Assembly (NCBI GenBank): GCA_021464415.1
Contig: CM038469.1
Location: forward strand, 12,750,501-12,814,500
Direction: 5' to 3'
Length of the DNA: 64,000 nt
From: Lonicera japonica
Lineage: Eukaryota; Streptophyta; Magnoliopsida; Dipsacales; Caprifoliaceae
Shown: piece after piece, positions 44,119 to 54,495 of the stretch
Numbering within the stretch: the stretch's first letter is position 1
Layout: the number at the start of each line of letters is the position of its first letter
Notes under the pieces: model-generated
The model's input: the letters and a program-made list of their open reading frames with translations, nothing else
The model's database searches: none
Told to the model about the DNA's origin: nothing
Translations under genes and position numbers: made by a program

Positions 44119-45410
44119 TGATTTAAGGGGAATTTTTATAAATAATTTATCGTTGCTTAATTCCACACTTAAATGCAATAAAAACCCTACTTTATATAAA
44201 ATTAATTAAATTAGTATAGAGAATAAGTAGGAGTCAATCCAAATCCAAGCTAATTCCTTAAAAGTACGAGAGTTTGTCTAAATCCAATATTTTAGGAACT
44301 AAATTAAAACAATTTTTAAATTTTGATTTTGAAATTATCTAAACTAAGAAACTAAACTAATTAAACTAAACTAATTAAATTAATTCAAGAAGCAAGTAAT
44401 CAATAATAGAAAATTCCAAGGAAAGAGAATCCGCCACCATGGATATAAACAAAAAAGTATCTAATTATATTTTTAACATTCATCCCTACTATATAAACAA
44501 ATTCAAAATTACCATCATTCTTTCTTTAAAACTAATGTAAACAAAAATAGGTATCGCCTGTATCCCCAAATTGGTGATCACAAGAGATCCTTCCTTTATT
44601 TTAAAAACAATTAAAGTACTAGAAAGAAAACACACGCTATAGTAATGGTAATTTCAAAATCTATTTTAATTCGGGACGAATAATTAAAAATCAATTAGAA
44701 TTAAATTAAGCCCATTACATCCATGGAGGTTTCATCCCTCCCCTTTGTGAGATAATTTAGCCAAGCATATTAAATAAATAACACATTAAAACAAAATAAT
44801 AATTCATTATTAAAATTAAAATTAAAGTACTTAAATACAAACTATAAAAAATTAGAAAGTTAGAAAGCATCCCTGTTTATGATGCTCGAACTAGCGTGTA
44901 CCGCACGGCTTTACGCTATCCACTTCTTCTCCTTCAATACTTTGGCCGCACGGCAACTAGTATATGGATGATTTTCTCTATCTAGAACTCTCTAATAATA
45001 TCTATATTCTATCTATTTTCCCTATCTATTTTCTATATATTTTTTCTTCTATATCTTTAGGTGTAGAGGATGGGTCTATATATAGGAATAAGAAATAGAA
45101 GTTTACAAGGTTTAGGAAACTAGAATTGTAGAGAAAGTAAAAACTTTGAGATCGATTAGGATTCTAACTAAGAGAGAGAATAAGGAGTTATATTCAAATT
45201 ATAAGAGAATATTGAATTGGAATATTCTTTTTTCTTTATCTTCTTTTTGATCTTCAGTAGACTTCTTCCTCCTTTTTAGGCTTTTTATTATAATTTACTT
45301 CTTTCCTACAAAATAACAAAATAAATATTAATCCTCCATAATTTAAGCATTAATTATATTATAACAAAATATTATTTGCGGGTTAAAATAACAATTTTGG
45401 GCACTTATCA
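44119..45410 (-). repeat. Nested Athila 5' LTR
   Basis: Pairs with 33913-35199. Promoter TATA box CTATATATAG at 45076-45085 (minus strand). Ends TG...CA. Confidence 0.93.
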
Positions 45411-46795
45411 AGACTCACTAGTGAAGTTATAGACACAGACAATTTACCTATTAAGGAAAGTTTCCCAGATGAACAGTTGATGGCTGTTCGTAGTTTGCCA
45501 TGGTATGCGGATATCGTAAATTATCTTGCCACATGAAAGGTTCCTGATTGGCCTTGTCAAGAGCGAAATCGATTCTTTACCTTGGTAAAGAATTTATATT
45601 TTTATGATCTGTACTTGTATAAGTACTGTCCTGATCAAATATTTAGAAGATGTGTCCCAGCAAATGAAGCTAAATCCATCATGTATGCTTGTCATGAAGC
45701 AACATGTGGCGGCCACTTTTCTTTTCGAAAGACAGCCGATAAAATTTTGCAATGTGGTTTATACTGGCCTACTCTTTTTAAAGATGTGAAGAACCACTGT
45801 AGAATGTGCACTTGTTGTCAGATGTTAGGTGCCAATTCAAGAAGGAACATGATGCCTCTAACTAATATCATGTCAGTGGAAATTTTTTACTGTTTGGGTA
45901 TAGATTTTATGGGGCCATTTCCACCGTCTTTTGGGCATCAATACATTCTACTAGCTATCGAATATGTGTCTAAATGGGTTGAAGCCATTCCCACTAGAAA
46001 TAATGATCACTTCACGGTCATTACATTCCTTAAACAGAATATTCTTTCTAGGTTTGGCATGCCAAAGGTGATTATAAGTGATCAAGGGACTCACTTCTGT
46101 AATAAGCCGTTCGAGAAATTGATGCGGCGTTACGGAGTGAATCACCGAGTCTCTTTGGCATATCACCCACAGACAAATGGGCAAGCTGAATTAGCCAACA
46201 GAGAGATCAAGAGAATTCCCGAGAAAACTGTCAATGTTAATCGGAAAAATTGGTCTATTCGTTTGACATATGCTTTATGGGTATATAGCACCGCCTACAA
46301 AATGAATTTGAATATGTCCCCTTACATGTTGGTTTACGGTAAGGCATATCATCTCCCCCTAGAGATTGAACATAAAGCATTCTGGGCTATCAAAACTATG
46401 AATTTCGATCTTCGAGAAAGTGGCAAAGAGAGGAGTTTGCAATTGAATGAACTTGAGGAGTTACGCCATGATGCGTATGACAATTCAAAGATTTTTAAGG
46501 AAATAACTAAGCATTTCCATGATCAAAAAGTACTAAGGAAAATTTTGAGCCGAGACAGAAAGTGCTTCTATACGATTCAAGGCTCCATCTATTTCCTGAA
46601 AAACTTCGATCAAGATGGACTGGTCCCTATAAAGTTCATAACGTCTTTCCTTATGGAGCAGTGGAATTGGAGAATACAAGGGATGGTAGCACATTTAAAG
46701 TCAATGGGCATAGACTGAAGCCATTTCTGGAAAAGCTTGATGATTGTGACGAGAGCATTGAGTTAGGGGAACCCGATTATAATGCTGAGGACTAG
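45411..46795 (+). pseudogene. Outer Athila integrase (continuation after nested element)
   Basis: Coding sequence resumes right after the nested element's 5-bp duplication. The zinc region includes [20 protein letters not shown] and C-X2-C at CTCC. The core has [10 protein letters not shown] (Asp at 45903), IISDQGTHF and [13 protein letters not shown] stop near 45533 and a single-base shift near 46555 break it. After the shift the C-terminal domain ([23 protein letters not shown]) continues to the TAG at about 46793. It was one protein with 31343-33912 before the nested insertion. Confidence 0.9.
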
Positions 46796-47094
46796 TTGAA
46801 AAGGAGTTGACACTACTGTATAGTTTGTATATTATGTAAATGTTTATTATTTTTTTTAAGCTTTCTTTTATTTCTTTCTTTTAACTTTTAGTTGAAACTT
46901 GTATTAGCACTATTATCTATCTATTTTAAGTTTCAATGATGAAGTTTGTTATTATAGTATTTGTTGTTGTTGTTGTATAATCTTATTTCACTGTCACGCT
47001 TATCTGCCTATACTTATATATATATTGTTTCTTGTCTAGATAAAGCACGCTCCCTAGCCACAGATATTATTGCACACTACTTGTCTTTAGCACT
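46796..47094 (+). other. Post-pol spacer of outer Athila
   Basis: T-rich noncoding stretch between integrase and the env-position ORF. No hairpin or G tract like those further downstream. Confidence 0.5.
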
Positions 47095-47706
47095 ATGCTA
47101 GATAATTTTTCTCCTACCAATATTTCTTCTTCAAACAAGCGTCCTCGAGACTTAATGGGGATGGGGTCGACTGCAGGATCCCCTTTGCACGTTAGGGTGA
47201 GACGTTCTTGGCCCGCTCGATTTACCGAAATGGCTGAGGTGAGTATCTCCCCTAAGCGTGCACCACCATCTTGTAAGAGAAAGTTATTTGCAGAAGAGAC
47301 AGACAGTAAAGATTATTTACAGTATGATGCCAAAGACAGTATGGAGATTCATGGAGACGTGGAGTTTTCTAGTCTACAGAATACTGGTTCGTACGAAGGG
47401 ACCCGCGATCACATGAGCGAGCCAGAATCTGATCCTGAGGAGGACCCATTCGAGTCTGATCCTGAGGAGGAGCAATTTGTGCCTAAGCCAGATGAAGAGC
47501 AACCCGAGTCCGATCCTTTAGAGCCAGAAGAAGAATCAGACTCAGAAGATGAGCAAATTGAGCTTGAATCTGAGTCAGAGGAAGAATCTGATCATGAGGA
47601 GGAGGATCCAGATGAATATATAGTCCTTGTTACCCCACTGAAGAGTAATAGAGAGTCGAGAGGCTGTGCAGTCAGTAGTCCGCCCCCAATAGCATGCAGA
47701 TATTAG
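47095..47706 (+). CDS. Acidic ORF in env position of outer Athila
   Basis: 203 codons open from ATG to TAG, between integrase and the 3' noncoding tail, where Athila elements carry an env-like gene. The first 75 residues are basic and Ser/Pro-rich (SSSNKRPRD, RVRRSWPAR, SCKRKLF). Residues about 105-180 are an extended Asp/Glu/Ser/Pro tract with repeated SDPEEE and ESDSEDE units. I see no signal peptide or membrane segment, so a classic envelope function is not supported. It could be a nuclear or chromatin-type accessory protein, or a degraded relic. I do not recognise a named family. Confidence 0.5.
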   Translation: MLDNFSPTNISSSNKRPRDLMGMGSTAGSPLHVRVRRSWPARFTEMAEVSISPKRAPPSCKRKLFAEETDSKDYLQYDAKDSMEIHGDVEFSSLQNTGSYEGTRDHMSEPESDPEEDPFESDPEEEQFVPKPDEEQPESDPLEPEEESDSEDEQIELESESEEESDHEEEDPDEYIVLVTPLKSNRESRGCAVSSPPPIACRY

Positions 47707-47748
47707 TATATCTTACTTATCTAGGAGAGCGGAAGCAGAGTTAGGCGA

Positions 47749-48063
47749 ATGACTTCGCGTTTCTTGTTTGCAGAAGACGCCATTGACCCGTACAACCCCT
47801 ACCTCTGCCATCCGTCAGACTTGAGCATAATATGCAACCCAATTTCAGGGAGAGTTCTAGTCCTCCCAGATTATTCAGCTTATGCGAGGAGGATGTGGGA
47901 GAGGCTATTTAGGAGATCCCGTTATGAGGCCGAGATGAGGATAATTTCATGGCAGCTCTGGATACTAGATTTGAGCCTCGTAGGCGAGTGCACCTACGTT
48001 TACAGCATACAGCTAGGTGATGTCATATTCTGTGTGTGGCAAAGCCATCGCTACAGCAGGTAG
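47749..48063 (+). CDS. Small ORF downstream of acidic ORF
   Basis: 105 codons in the same frame as 47095-47706, separated by two stops (47704 and about 47722). It is rich in aromatic and aliphatic residues (DPYNPYLCHPSDLSIICNP, SAYARRMWERLFRRSRYEAEMRI). It may be the C-terminal half of one env-position protein, joined by splicing or cut by a nonsense mutation. Not recognised. Confidence 0.35.
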   Translation: MTSRFLFAEDAIDPYNPYLCHPSDLSIICNPISGRVLVLPDYSAYARRMWERLFRRSRYEAEMRIISWQLWILDLSLVGECTYVYSIQLGDVIFCVWQSHRYSR

Positions 48064-48269
48064 AGTATGGCAAGTATGTATAGTAGTTTTGTTATTTTCT
48101 TTCTTTTCGTAGTTATTTTCTTTCTTTCTTTTTCGTAATTTTAGATTTTTGTAGAATATCTATGTGCTAACATACAGCTTTCGCTTAGCCTAGCTGCCGT
48201 GAGGTATACCATTTTCTCCATTATCTTTTATTACATGTCCTTACATCCATACTTTAATGTTTAGTTGTT

Positions 48270-48287
48270 TACATTGAGGACAATGTA
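48270..48287 (+). other. Conserved AGGA-loop hairpin, outer element
   Basis: TACATTG-AGGA-CAATGTA, 7 perfect pairs, followed after a short AT stretch by TTGGGGGAAGGG. Confidence 0.8.
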
Positions 48288-49827
48288 GGATTTTAGTTGG
48301 GGGAAGGGAGATCTTAGGTCATATTTTTTTCAAAAAGCATGCATGTTAGTACATTAGTTAGGATTTTCCTGCTTTCTTTTAAAAAAAATTAAAATTAAAA
48401 ATTTTTCAAAAAAAAAATATAAGAGATTGCAAGCCTAAGTTGCCTGATGGTATTTTTCTTGTTCCCTTTCATTGGGCGACGACGCATTCATGATTAGACT
48501 TAGCATGCTTGGTAGCGTCAGATAATCTTGAAAATATTTATTCTTATTATGTTTGAAAAGTTATATGCCAATTTGAATTTACTTGTTCATGTTTATAGAC
48601 TAGATTGATATACCATGACTGGGAAATGCCTTATTCATAATGAGTGGAGACTATATAGCCTTGTGAGGAGTTGAGCCTTTCTTCCTTATTTGAGAGCTAT
48701 TATTTAAAAATTTTGATTCTTTAAAAAGCGTTTATTAAATTATCCGAGTCTTTCTATTATCACTCTTATTCAGTTTAGAGAGGTTCGTCCATGAGATTGC
48801 TACTGTCTTATTGTTTAAATCTAAAACTGGCATTAGGGAAATGATATAGGCCGCCTACCCGTTATGTTTTATCCCTAGTAGCCAATTTGAAGCCTGAAAC
48901 TTGATTCGTATTGATTTACCAAATGAATAACCGAGCCCAAATTCCATAACTTACCTACCTTTTTGGCTCATTAGTAGTAGGGCTCAAAATCAAAGGCCTG
49001 GATTGTATTGAAAAAAAAAAGAATATCTTGCTTTGAAAAAAAAAGTATAGAGGGGGAAAAGGCAATAAAAACAAAATAAATATCAAAAGAATGCCTTAAA
49101 AATATAATGCATACAGTAAAATTTGGGTATGTGTTTGATATAGAGGTTCGCTTATATGCCTCTCGAGTTAACTGAGCCAATGAGTCTTTTAATCCCTCAT
49201 TTGACCCGTTCATTTCATAACCACTACCCTTAACCCCATTACAACCTAGCAAAGTCCTAATTGATCCCTAAATGTTTAGTTTGTGGTTTAAACAATAAAA
49301 AGTCATATATAACAATCTCGCTTCTTTAATAACTGAATCTTAGTTTAAAAGATTCTCATTCTTTCATTTTGGCGTCTTTCAAAGAAAACATACGTGAGGC
49401 ATTTGAATTTACTTACGAATAATCCTTAGCCCGTATGTAGAGTGCTACACTTGTTTCTAGTGATTTATTTGTAGAGTGTATGCCCAGTGAGAATTGAGTT
49501 GAGACTTAATGATGAACAAGAGCTTTATCCCATGATTGACATTGACATTGACAAGTTAATATAACTATCTAAGTATGAACACTTAAATTCACTTATGTAT
49601 GCATCTTTTCAATTGTTATCAAGACTTGCACTTTTGCTGAATATCTTTTGCTAATATATTGCATAAGTTTTATTGAGTTCTTGCTGAGCTATTTTTGAAA
49701 GGACAAACTTTTTAGATACTTTGGCTAGATTTGTCTTGCAATCATGAATTTTGTGGGTAGATTCACTGCAAACCCTCACGAGATAAAACTCATCCTACTA
49801 GGGGTGACCTAGAGGTTTAAAGGCTTA

Positions 49828-49846
49828 TTGCATACGCTTAATGCAA
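49828..49846 (+). other. Conserved TTGCAT/ATGCAA hairpin, outer element
   Basis: TTGCAT-ACGCTTA-ATGCAA, about 110 bases before the polypurine tract. The nested counterpart is at 35344-35362. Confidence 0.7.
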
Positions 49847-49948
49847 CTGTTTAAGATTAGGATTGTATTTTTGGTCTTTCTTTTCTGTGTTTCTTTAGTT
49901 GGCTTGTAATAAAGATCACTTCATTGCTAGAGACTACCAATACGTTAG

Positions 49949-49958
49949 TTGGGGGATG
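49949..49958 (+). other. Outer Athila polypurine tract
   Basis: TTGGGGGATG directly before the 3' LTR. This is the plus-strand DNA primer position. Confidence 0.8.
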
Positions 49959-52558
49959 TGATTAAGCCAAAATATTGCATTTTTAAATGTATTTAGGTGG
50001 CTTAATATGCATGAATTTGATTTTAATTATCCTCAATTATTAAGAATTGAGCTTTAATCATGAAATATGATAGTATATTTGTTTCTAGTGCATTATAACC
50101 TTTTTACAGGTTAAAAATGAACAAGAACGAATCTAGAAGCAAATTCACCCAAAGTTAGTCATTGCCGGTCAAATTTGGAGCTGAATTGAGTTCAAGAGGT
50201 GAACCGAAAGCAAATTCCAAGCTCAAGCATGAAGGAAGTTGATGGAAAAGACTAAGAGAAGCCAATAGAGTAGTCCCAAGCAAAGAAGAGTCATTTGAAT
50301 CAAACCGAGAAATTTTTGAATGAAGAAGAGATTCACCGAGTGCAATGCTGATGTTCTAATCAATTCTGGTATTTAACCGTGCAGAATTAGAAGAAAACTC
50401 CAGAAATAGAAGTTGTAGAGCTCTGAGTTATCTACGCGTAGGCGAAAACCTTGCATCAATCTGAGTTTGGAGTACAAAGTTATGGCAGAAATATGATTAG
50501 TGCACCAGTGGATTGAGTTTGAGCGCGAAAGAATACCTAAATTTATGATGCAGATATTTATTGAATGGGGTCCTTAGCCTAGATGGCAAGTGACCAGCTC
50601 TCTACTCATACTTAGTTCAGTATTCGAATCCCGCAACCAACAAGTTTTAATTATTATTTTTAAGCTGACCCGAGAAGTTAAGCTTTGGATTATTATCTTT
50701 ATTATTATTTATTTTATTTTATTAATTAGTTTAATTTTTGAATTTTTAAATTTTGAAAAAAAAAATGTTGATAATATTGTAGGTTTTAGGTTAATTTTTT
50801 TGGGGAGAACAGTCGTCATAATATTTTCTGAGTAGGGGAGTCGCCATTACCTTACGATCAAAGAGAGATATTTTCATTTAGTTTTGGCTTGTATTGAAGA
50901 AGAAACAACGTATAATTCTATTTCAATTTTAGTTTGAGCGAGTCCCATTACAGTTCTTCAATAACTGCGTAACTGTAAGTTTTTCTTTTCTTTCAATTTT
51001 ATTTTTAATTTATTTCAATTAATGTTCATTAATGTTTAGATTGTTAGTTAATTAAGTGTTTGAATGTGATTAATGATTGAAATCCATGCATAATTTATAA
51101 TTTTTATTAGATTTTTTTTATAGAATCCCGCATAGAACCCTAAAAATATGTGTTTTCTTATTTTAATCATAACTTGCTCGTTTCTTGGCCGATTTTGATG
51201 ATCCACCTATCAAAACGACCGCAATCAAGTTTTCTACAAAACCTTACTATTTTGGGGATCCAAATCCCGAAATTTCCTGAGGACAGTAGGCGATTTTCGT
51301 GACTGCCAATGTGTTATTTTTTCAAAATTTGTTTAAACCGTTTTTATTTATTTATTAATTGTTCCTTAGTTTTAATTGCTGTGAAATTTTGCATGCTTAT
51401 TCAATTAGATTTCAGAAATATGTTGGGTCAATTTGTGATTGACTTTATCATGTTTTGCTTATTTTTTATCAACATGCTAGCGTAATTTAGTAGTTAAGGG
51501 TCCGTAGCGAAAGCATGACGGACTAGTGTGAGTATATGATTCAATTATGATTGTGGCTTGAATTTCTCATTGGTTATAGGTCAATTAATAAATTTGGAAA
51601 ATATAGTAACCTTTCATGCGGTAAAAACATGAATTTTTAAGATTATTTCTTGATTATTTGACAAAAGAACCGAAAAACCTCAAATTACGAATTTTTGTAC
51701 TAAAACTCTAACGAGGCTGAATAGAGGATGGTCATTATCCCTTATTGAGATGAGTTAGTTATCCAAGTAATTTGGGAGCTTTGAGCGCTGTTTTGTTGTC
51801 ATTCTGGAATCGATACCAAAATAGTGCCAATTTTAGCTTTTAATGACTTTTTAAGAACGATTTTGACATATATCATGCATATGTATAATCAAACCTTAGA
51901 AATGAGTTCAGCTTTTGATATTTACTAAAATTGATTAAATCTAGTTTATTTTTTTCACGCACTAGTATTACTAAGTGAAAATTAATTTTTGTAAAAAAGA
52001 AATTATAATAAGTTCCCTTATTGAAAACTAAATTTACATGCAGCTTATATGAGTCTTGTCATGCACTTCTCATGATATTCTCGTGAACTTTAGTATTTAA
52101 TAATTGGTAAGCTAAGGACATTCATTATTAAAAGGAACTCAGGTCCACAATCATCTCTTGAATCGGTTGGTCATACTATCTGTAATGTCGTAGTTATGGA
52201 TACTCCTAACGCTATTTTCCCATTTTATTAGATACTTGTGTTTAGTTGTTGCTTATTTTATCCTTGCTTTATTTATTGATTTATTTTATTTTATTTTTAT
52301 TTAATTATTTATTTTTATTTATTTATTTTCTTTTAAGTTTAAAATTTAATTTCTTATTCTATTCTTTCCCATTCTAAAAAATTTATTATCTTTTCTTTAT
52401 TTTATTTTTCTTTTCTTCTTTCTCCCTATTGAAAGTTTAGTTAGAATAATAAGATTACCATCCTTCCCTGTGATTCGACCTTGGACTTCTAAGTATATAT
52501 ATTATAACTTGATCGCCTGCACTTGGGTGTATTAATTACGTGTTTCTGAGCGTAGTCG
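49959..52558 (+). repeat. Outer Athila 3' LTR
   Basis: Starts TGATTAAGCC and is followed by the GTTAC duplication. It is about 110 bases shorter than the 5' LTR because of small deletions. It carries the same tRNA-like boxes (50575-50631). Confidence 0.9.
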
Positions 52559-52563
52559 GTTAC

Positions 52564-54129
52564 ATTTTACGAGGGTATTGTTTATGTTTATGCAAGTAAT
52601 TTTGAAGTTTCCAAGTTCTATTATGTTTTCTTATTTGATAGATTTAGTCCATCATATAGATAAGGCATTATAAAGCATACTACCAATAGGACTGTCACTC
52701 TTCTTGTTCATTTAATATAAAGGCATAAATGACTTAGCTAGTTTGGACGTATTAAAATTTGTTTTAGTCATATTAAAATTGAAATAGCATGGTTGACATG
52801 TTGAAACATATTAGCAATATGACTATCACCCTTCTAGCTCAGATAATATATTTGTTACTATCCTAATATGCCATATAATAATTTTACTACTTCTAACAGT
52901 CAAGTCATATTATTGATCATCTTTCACAAAATAAATCTATGATATTTGCCATGCGTATTATCTTCCTTCAACTTACAACACGTAATATGTTTATTATGTT
53001 AACTTCCATTTGCGTAATGTGTCTGCACTATAATTAGTTTGAATTTGTTAATGATATAGTTTATTTGTTAAAATAATATATGAAAATTCTTAACTATGTT
53101 ATCTCTAATTTGTTTGATTTAAAGTTTGAACTTAAATTTCAAATTTTTTAAAAGATGATGCAGTTTATTGTTACTAACAAGATAATGTCACAATTTTGTT
53201 TACTTCCTATTTTACAGCAATTAATTATTGAGTTAAATTCCCTAGATTTAATAAACTTTGAATTTTGAAAATGAATAAATCTAGTAATGCAAAATCTTAG
53301 AAACATAATGAATCTGAATTGAAAAGTCAACAAAGGACACGATTGTAAAATATCCAATATTTATTTTAAATAGTAAAATCATTAATAATAAATCAAAATC
53401 ATAATTATTCAAAGATTTGGGCTAAACCCTAATTATTCAAATGGCTTGGGCTAATGCAAAACATTTAAAAAATCTTGTGTTAAAAGCAAAAGGCCCCTTA
53501 ATAATACTACTGCTGATTTAGAAACTCCATTGTCTAATATAATCAAGGAATCTAAAAATCATAGTAAGGTATACAATTTCATATCACATTTTGTTATCAT
53601 CTTTGCCTGGTTGTATTTGCTAACTTTTATTATCGACTTTCTTCTTGGATTCTTCTTTGTTGAAAAAAAAACAATAATAATACCAAAAACAGAATAACGG
53701 TGAAAATATGAATAGAAAAATAAAACAAATAAAGTAATAAGAGTATTGATTGGTCATATTAAAGAAAAAAAAAGCCTTACAAATCTTAGCAAGAGAACCA
53801 TATTATCTAAGGAAGTAGTTGATGATGGTGCATGAAATATATCAAAATGCATTTTAATTTGTGCATCATTTAGTGCAAATTTAGCAAACTAAAATTATGT
53901 TTTTCTTCGAAAAACACATGTAATATATATATAAGTTAATGAAATATATGCAATTAATAAATATTAATGAAATAAGTAGATTTAATACATATTAATGATA
54001 TATTAAATGGAGAAATTTCATCCATGATATTATTATGTAATAGATATATTAAGTATAGATGAAAATGAAAGAGTTAAAAAAGAAGTAAATAAAGGCTTGA
54101 TAATAAAAAACATTTATTACTATAATTAA
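52564..54129. repeat. AT-rich intergenic with dispersed repeats
   Basis: No gene. 53.50-54.03 kb matches 20.1-20.62 kb and 25.1 kb, and 53.88-54.12 kb matches 1-265. The first 900 bases (52.6-53.5 kb) show no copy elsewhere in the window and no recognisable feature. Confidence 0.5.
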
Positions 54130-54131
54130 TA

Positions 54132-54414
54132 ATCCCTCAGTTCCAATTTAATTGTCCACTATTTTATTTATAGATGTCCCAAAATAATTGTCCACTTTCT
54201 ATATTTAGCATGTCATTAATTACAACAATTTTTTTATTTCCAATATTCCCCTTTAAACCCCCTCTACTTTCTTTATTTTGGATTCTGCCACCTTTTTTAT
54301 TGGAAGAAAAGTAAAGGACATTTTTGAAAATAAGTATTTTCTCTTAGAGTAATCATTATTTCTCCTTAATTTTTAGTTTTTTAAAGTGTGATAATTAAAT
54401 TGGGACGAAGGGAG
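54132..54414. mobile_element. Stowaway MITE, copy 2
   Basis: 283 bp with inverted ends related to CTCCCTCCGTCCC, flanked by TA (54130-54131 and 54415-54416). The sister sequence at about 255-275 reads straight through the target as AATTAATAGCATAG, so this is a clean insertion with its empty site in the same window. Confidence 0.93.
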
Positions 54415-54495
54415 TAGCATAGATAATAAATAATGCCATTAATGGAGGTACTTCCTCCATTTTACTATTATAAAGTGTATATATATATATAATAA

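Larger units (their letters stand above)
33913..45410 (-). mobile_element. Nested Athila-type retrotransposon
   Basis: 11.5 kb on the minus strand, inserted into the outer pol. LTRs are 1287 and 1292 bp with TG...CA ends. The flanks AGGCT (33908-33912) and AGACT (45411-45415) are a 5-bp duplication with one change. In a 260-base LTR sample I counted about six substitutions and one indel, fewer than between the outer LTRs, which fits its later arrival. Minus-strand order is LTR, tRNA-Asp primer site, leader, gag, protease, RT-RNase H, integrase, noncoding tail, polypurine tract, LTR. No env-like ORF. Confidence 0.95.
48064..49958 (+). other. Outer Athila 3' noncoding region
   Basis: About 1.9 kb with no gene. 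In order it contains the AGGA-loop hairpin and G tract (48270-48304), CTAGTAGCC...TTGAAGCC (about 48870-48895), ACTGCAAACCCTCACGAG (49765-49782), a TTGCAT/ATGCAA hairpin (49828-49846) and the polypurine tract TTGGGGGATG (49949-49958). The nested element has the same blocks in the same order. Confidence 0.75.
26762..52558 (+). mobile_element. Athila-type Ty3/gypsy retrotransposon (outer), interrupted
   Basis: Bounded by GTTAC duplications (26757-26761 and 52559-52563). Two LTRs of 2.6-2.7 kb flank a tRNA-Asp primer site, gag, protease, RT, RNase H, then a nested element (33913-45410), then integrase, an env-position ORF, a long noncoding tail and a polypurine tract. Without the nested insertion it would be about 14.3 kb, within the Athila range. 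In a 225-base LTR sample I counted about nine differences between the two LTRs, so the insertion is not recent. Gag-pol carries several stops and shifts. Confidence 0.93.

Noticed and set aside
47759..47760. Possible intron joining the two env-position ORFs
   Set aside because: No clear GT donor with matching AG acceptor and branch site that removes both stops. Kept as two ORFs.
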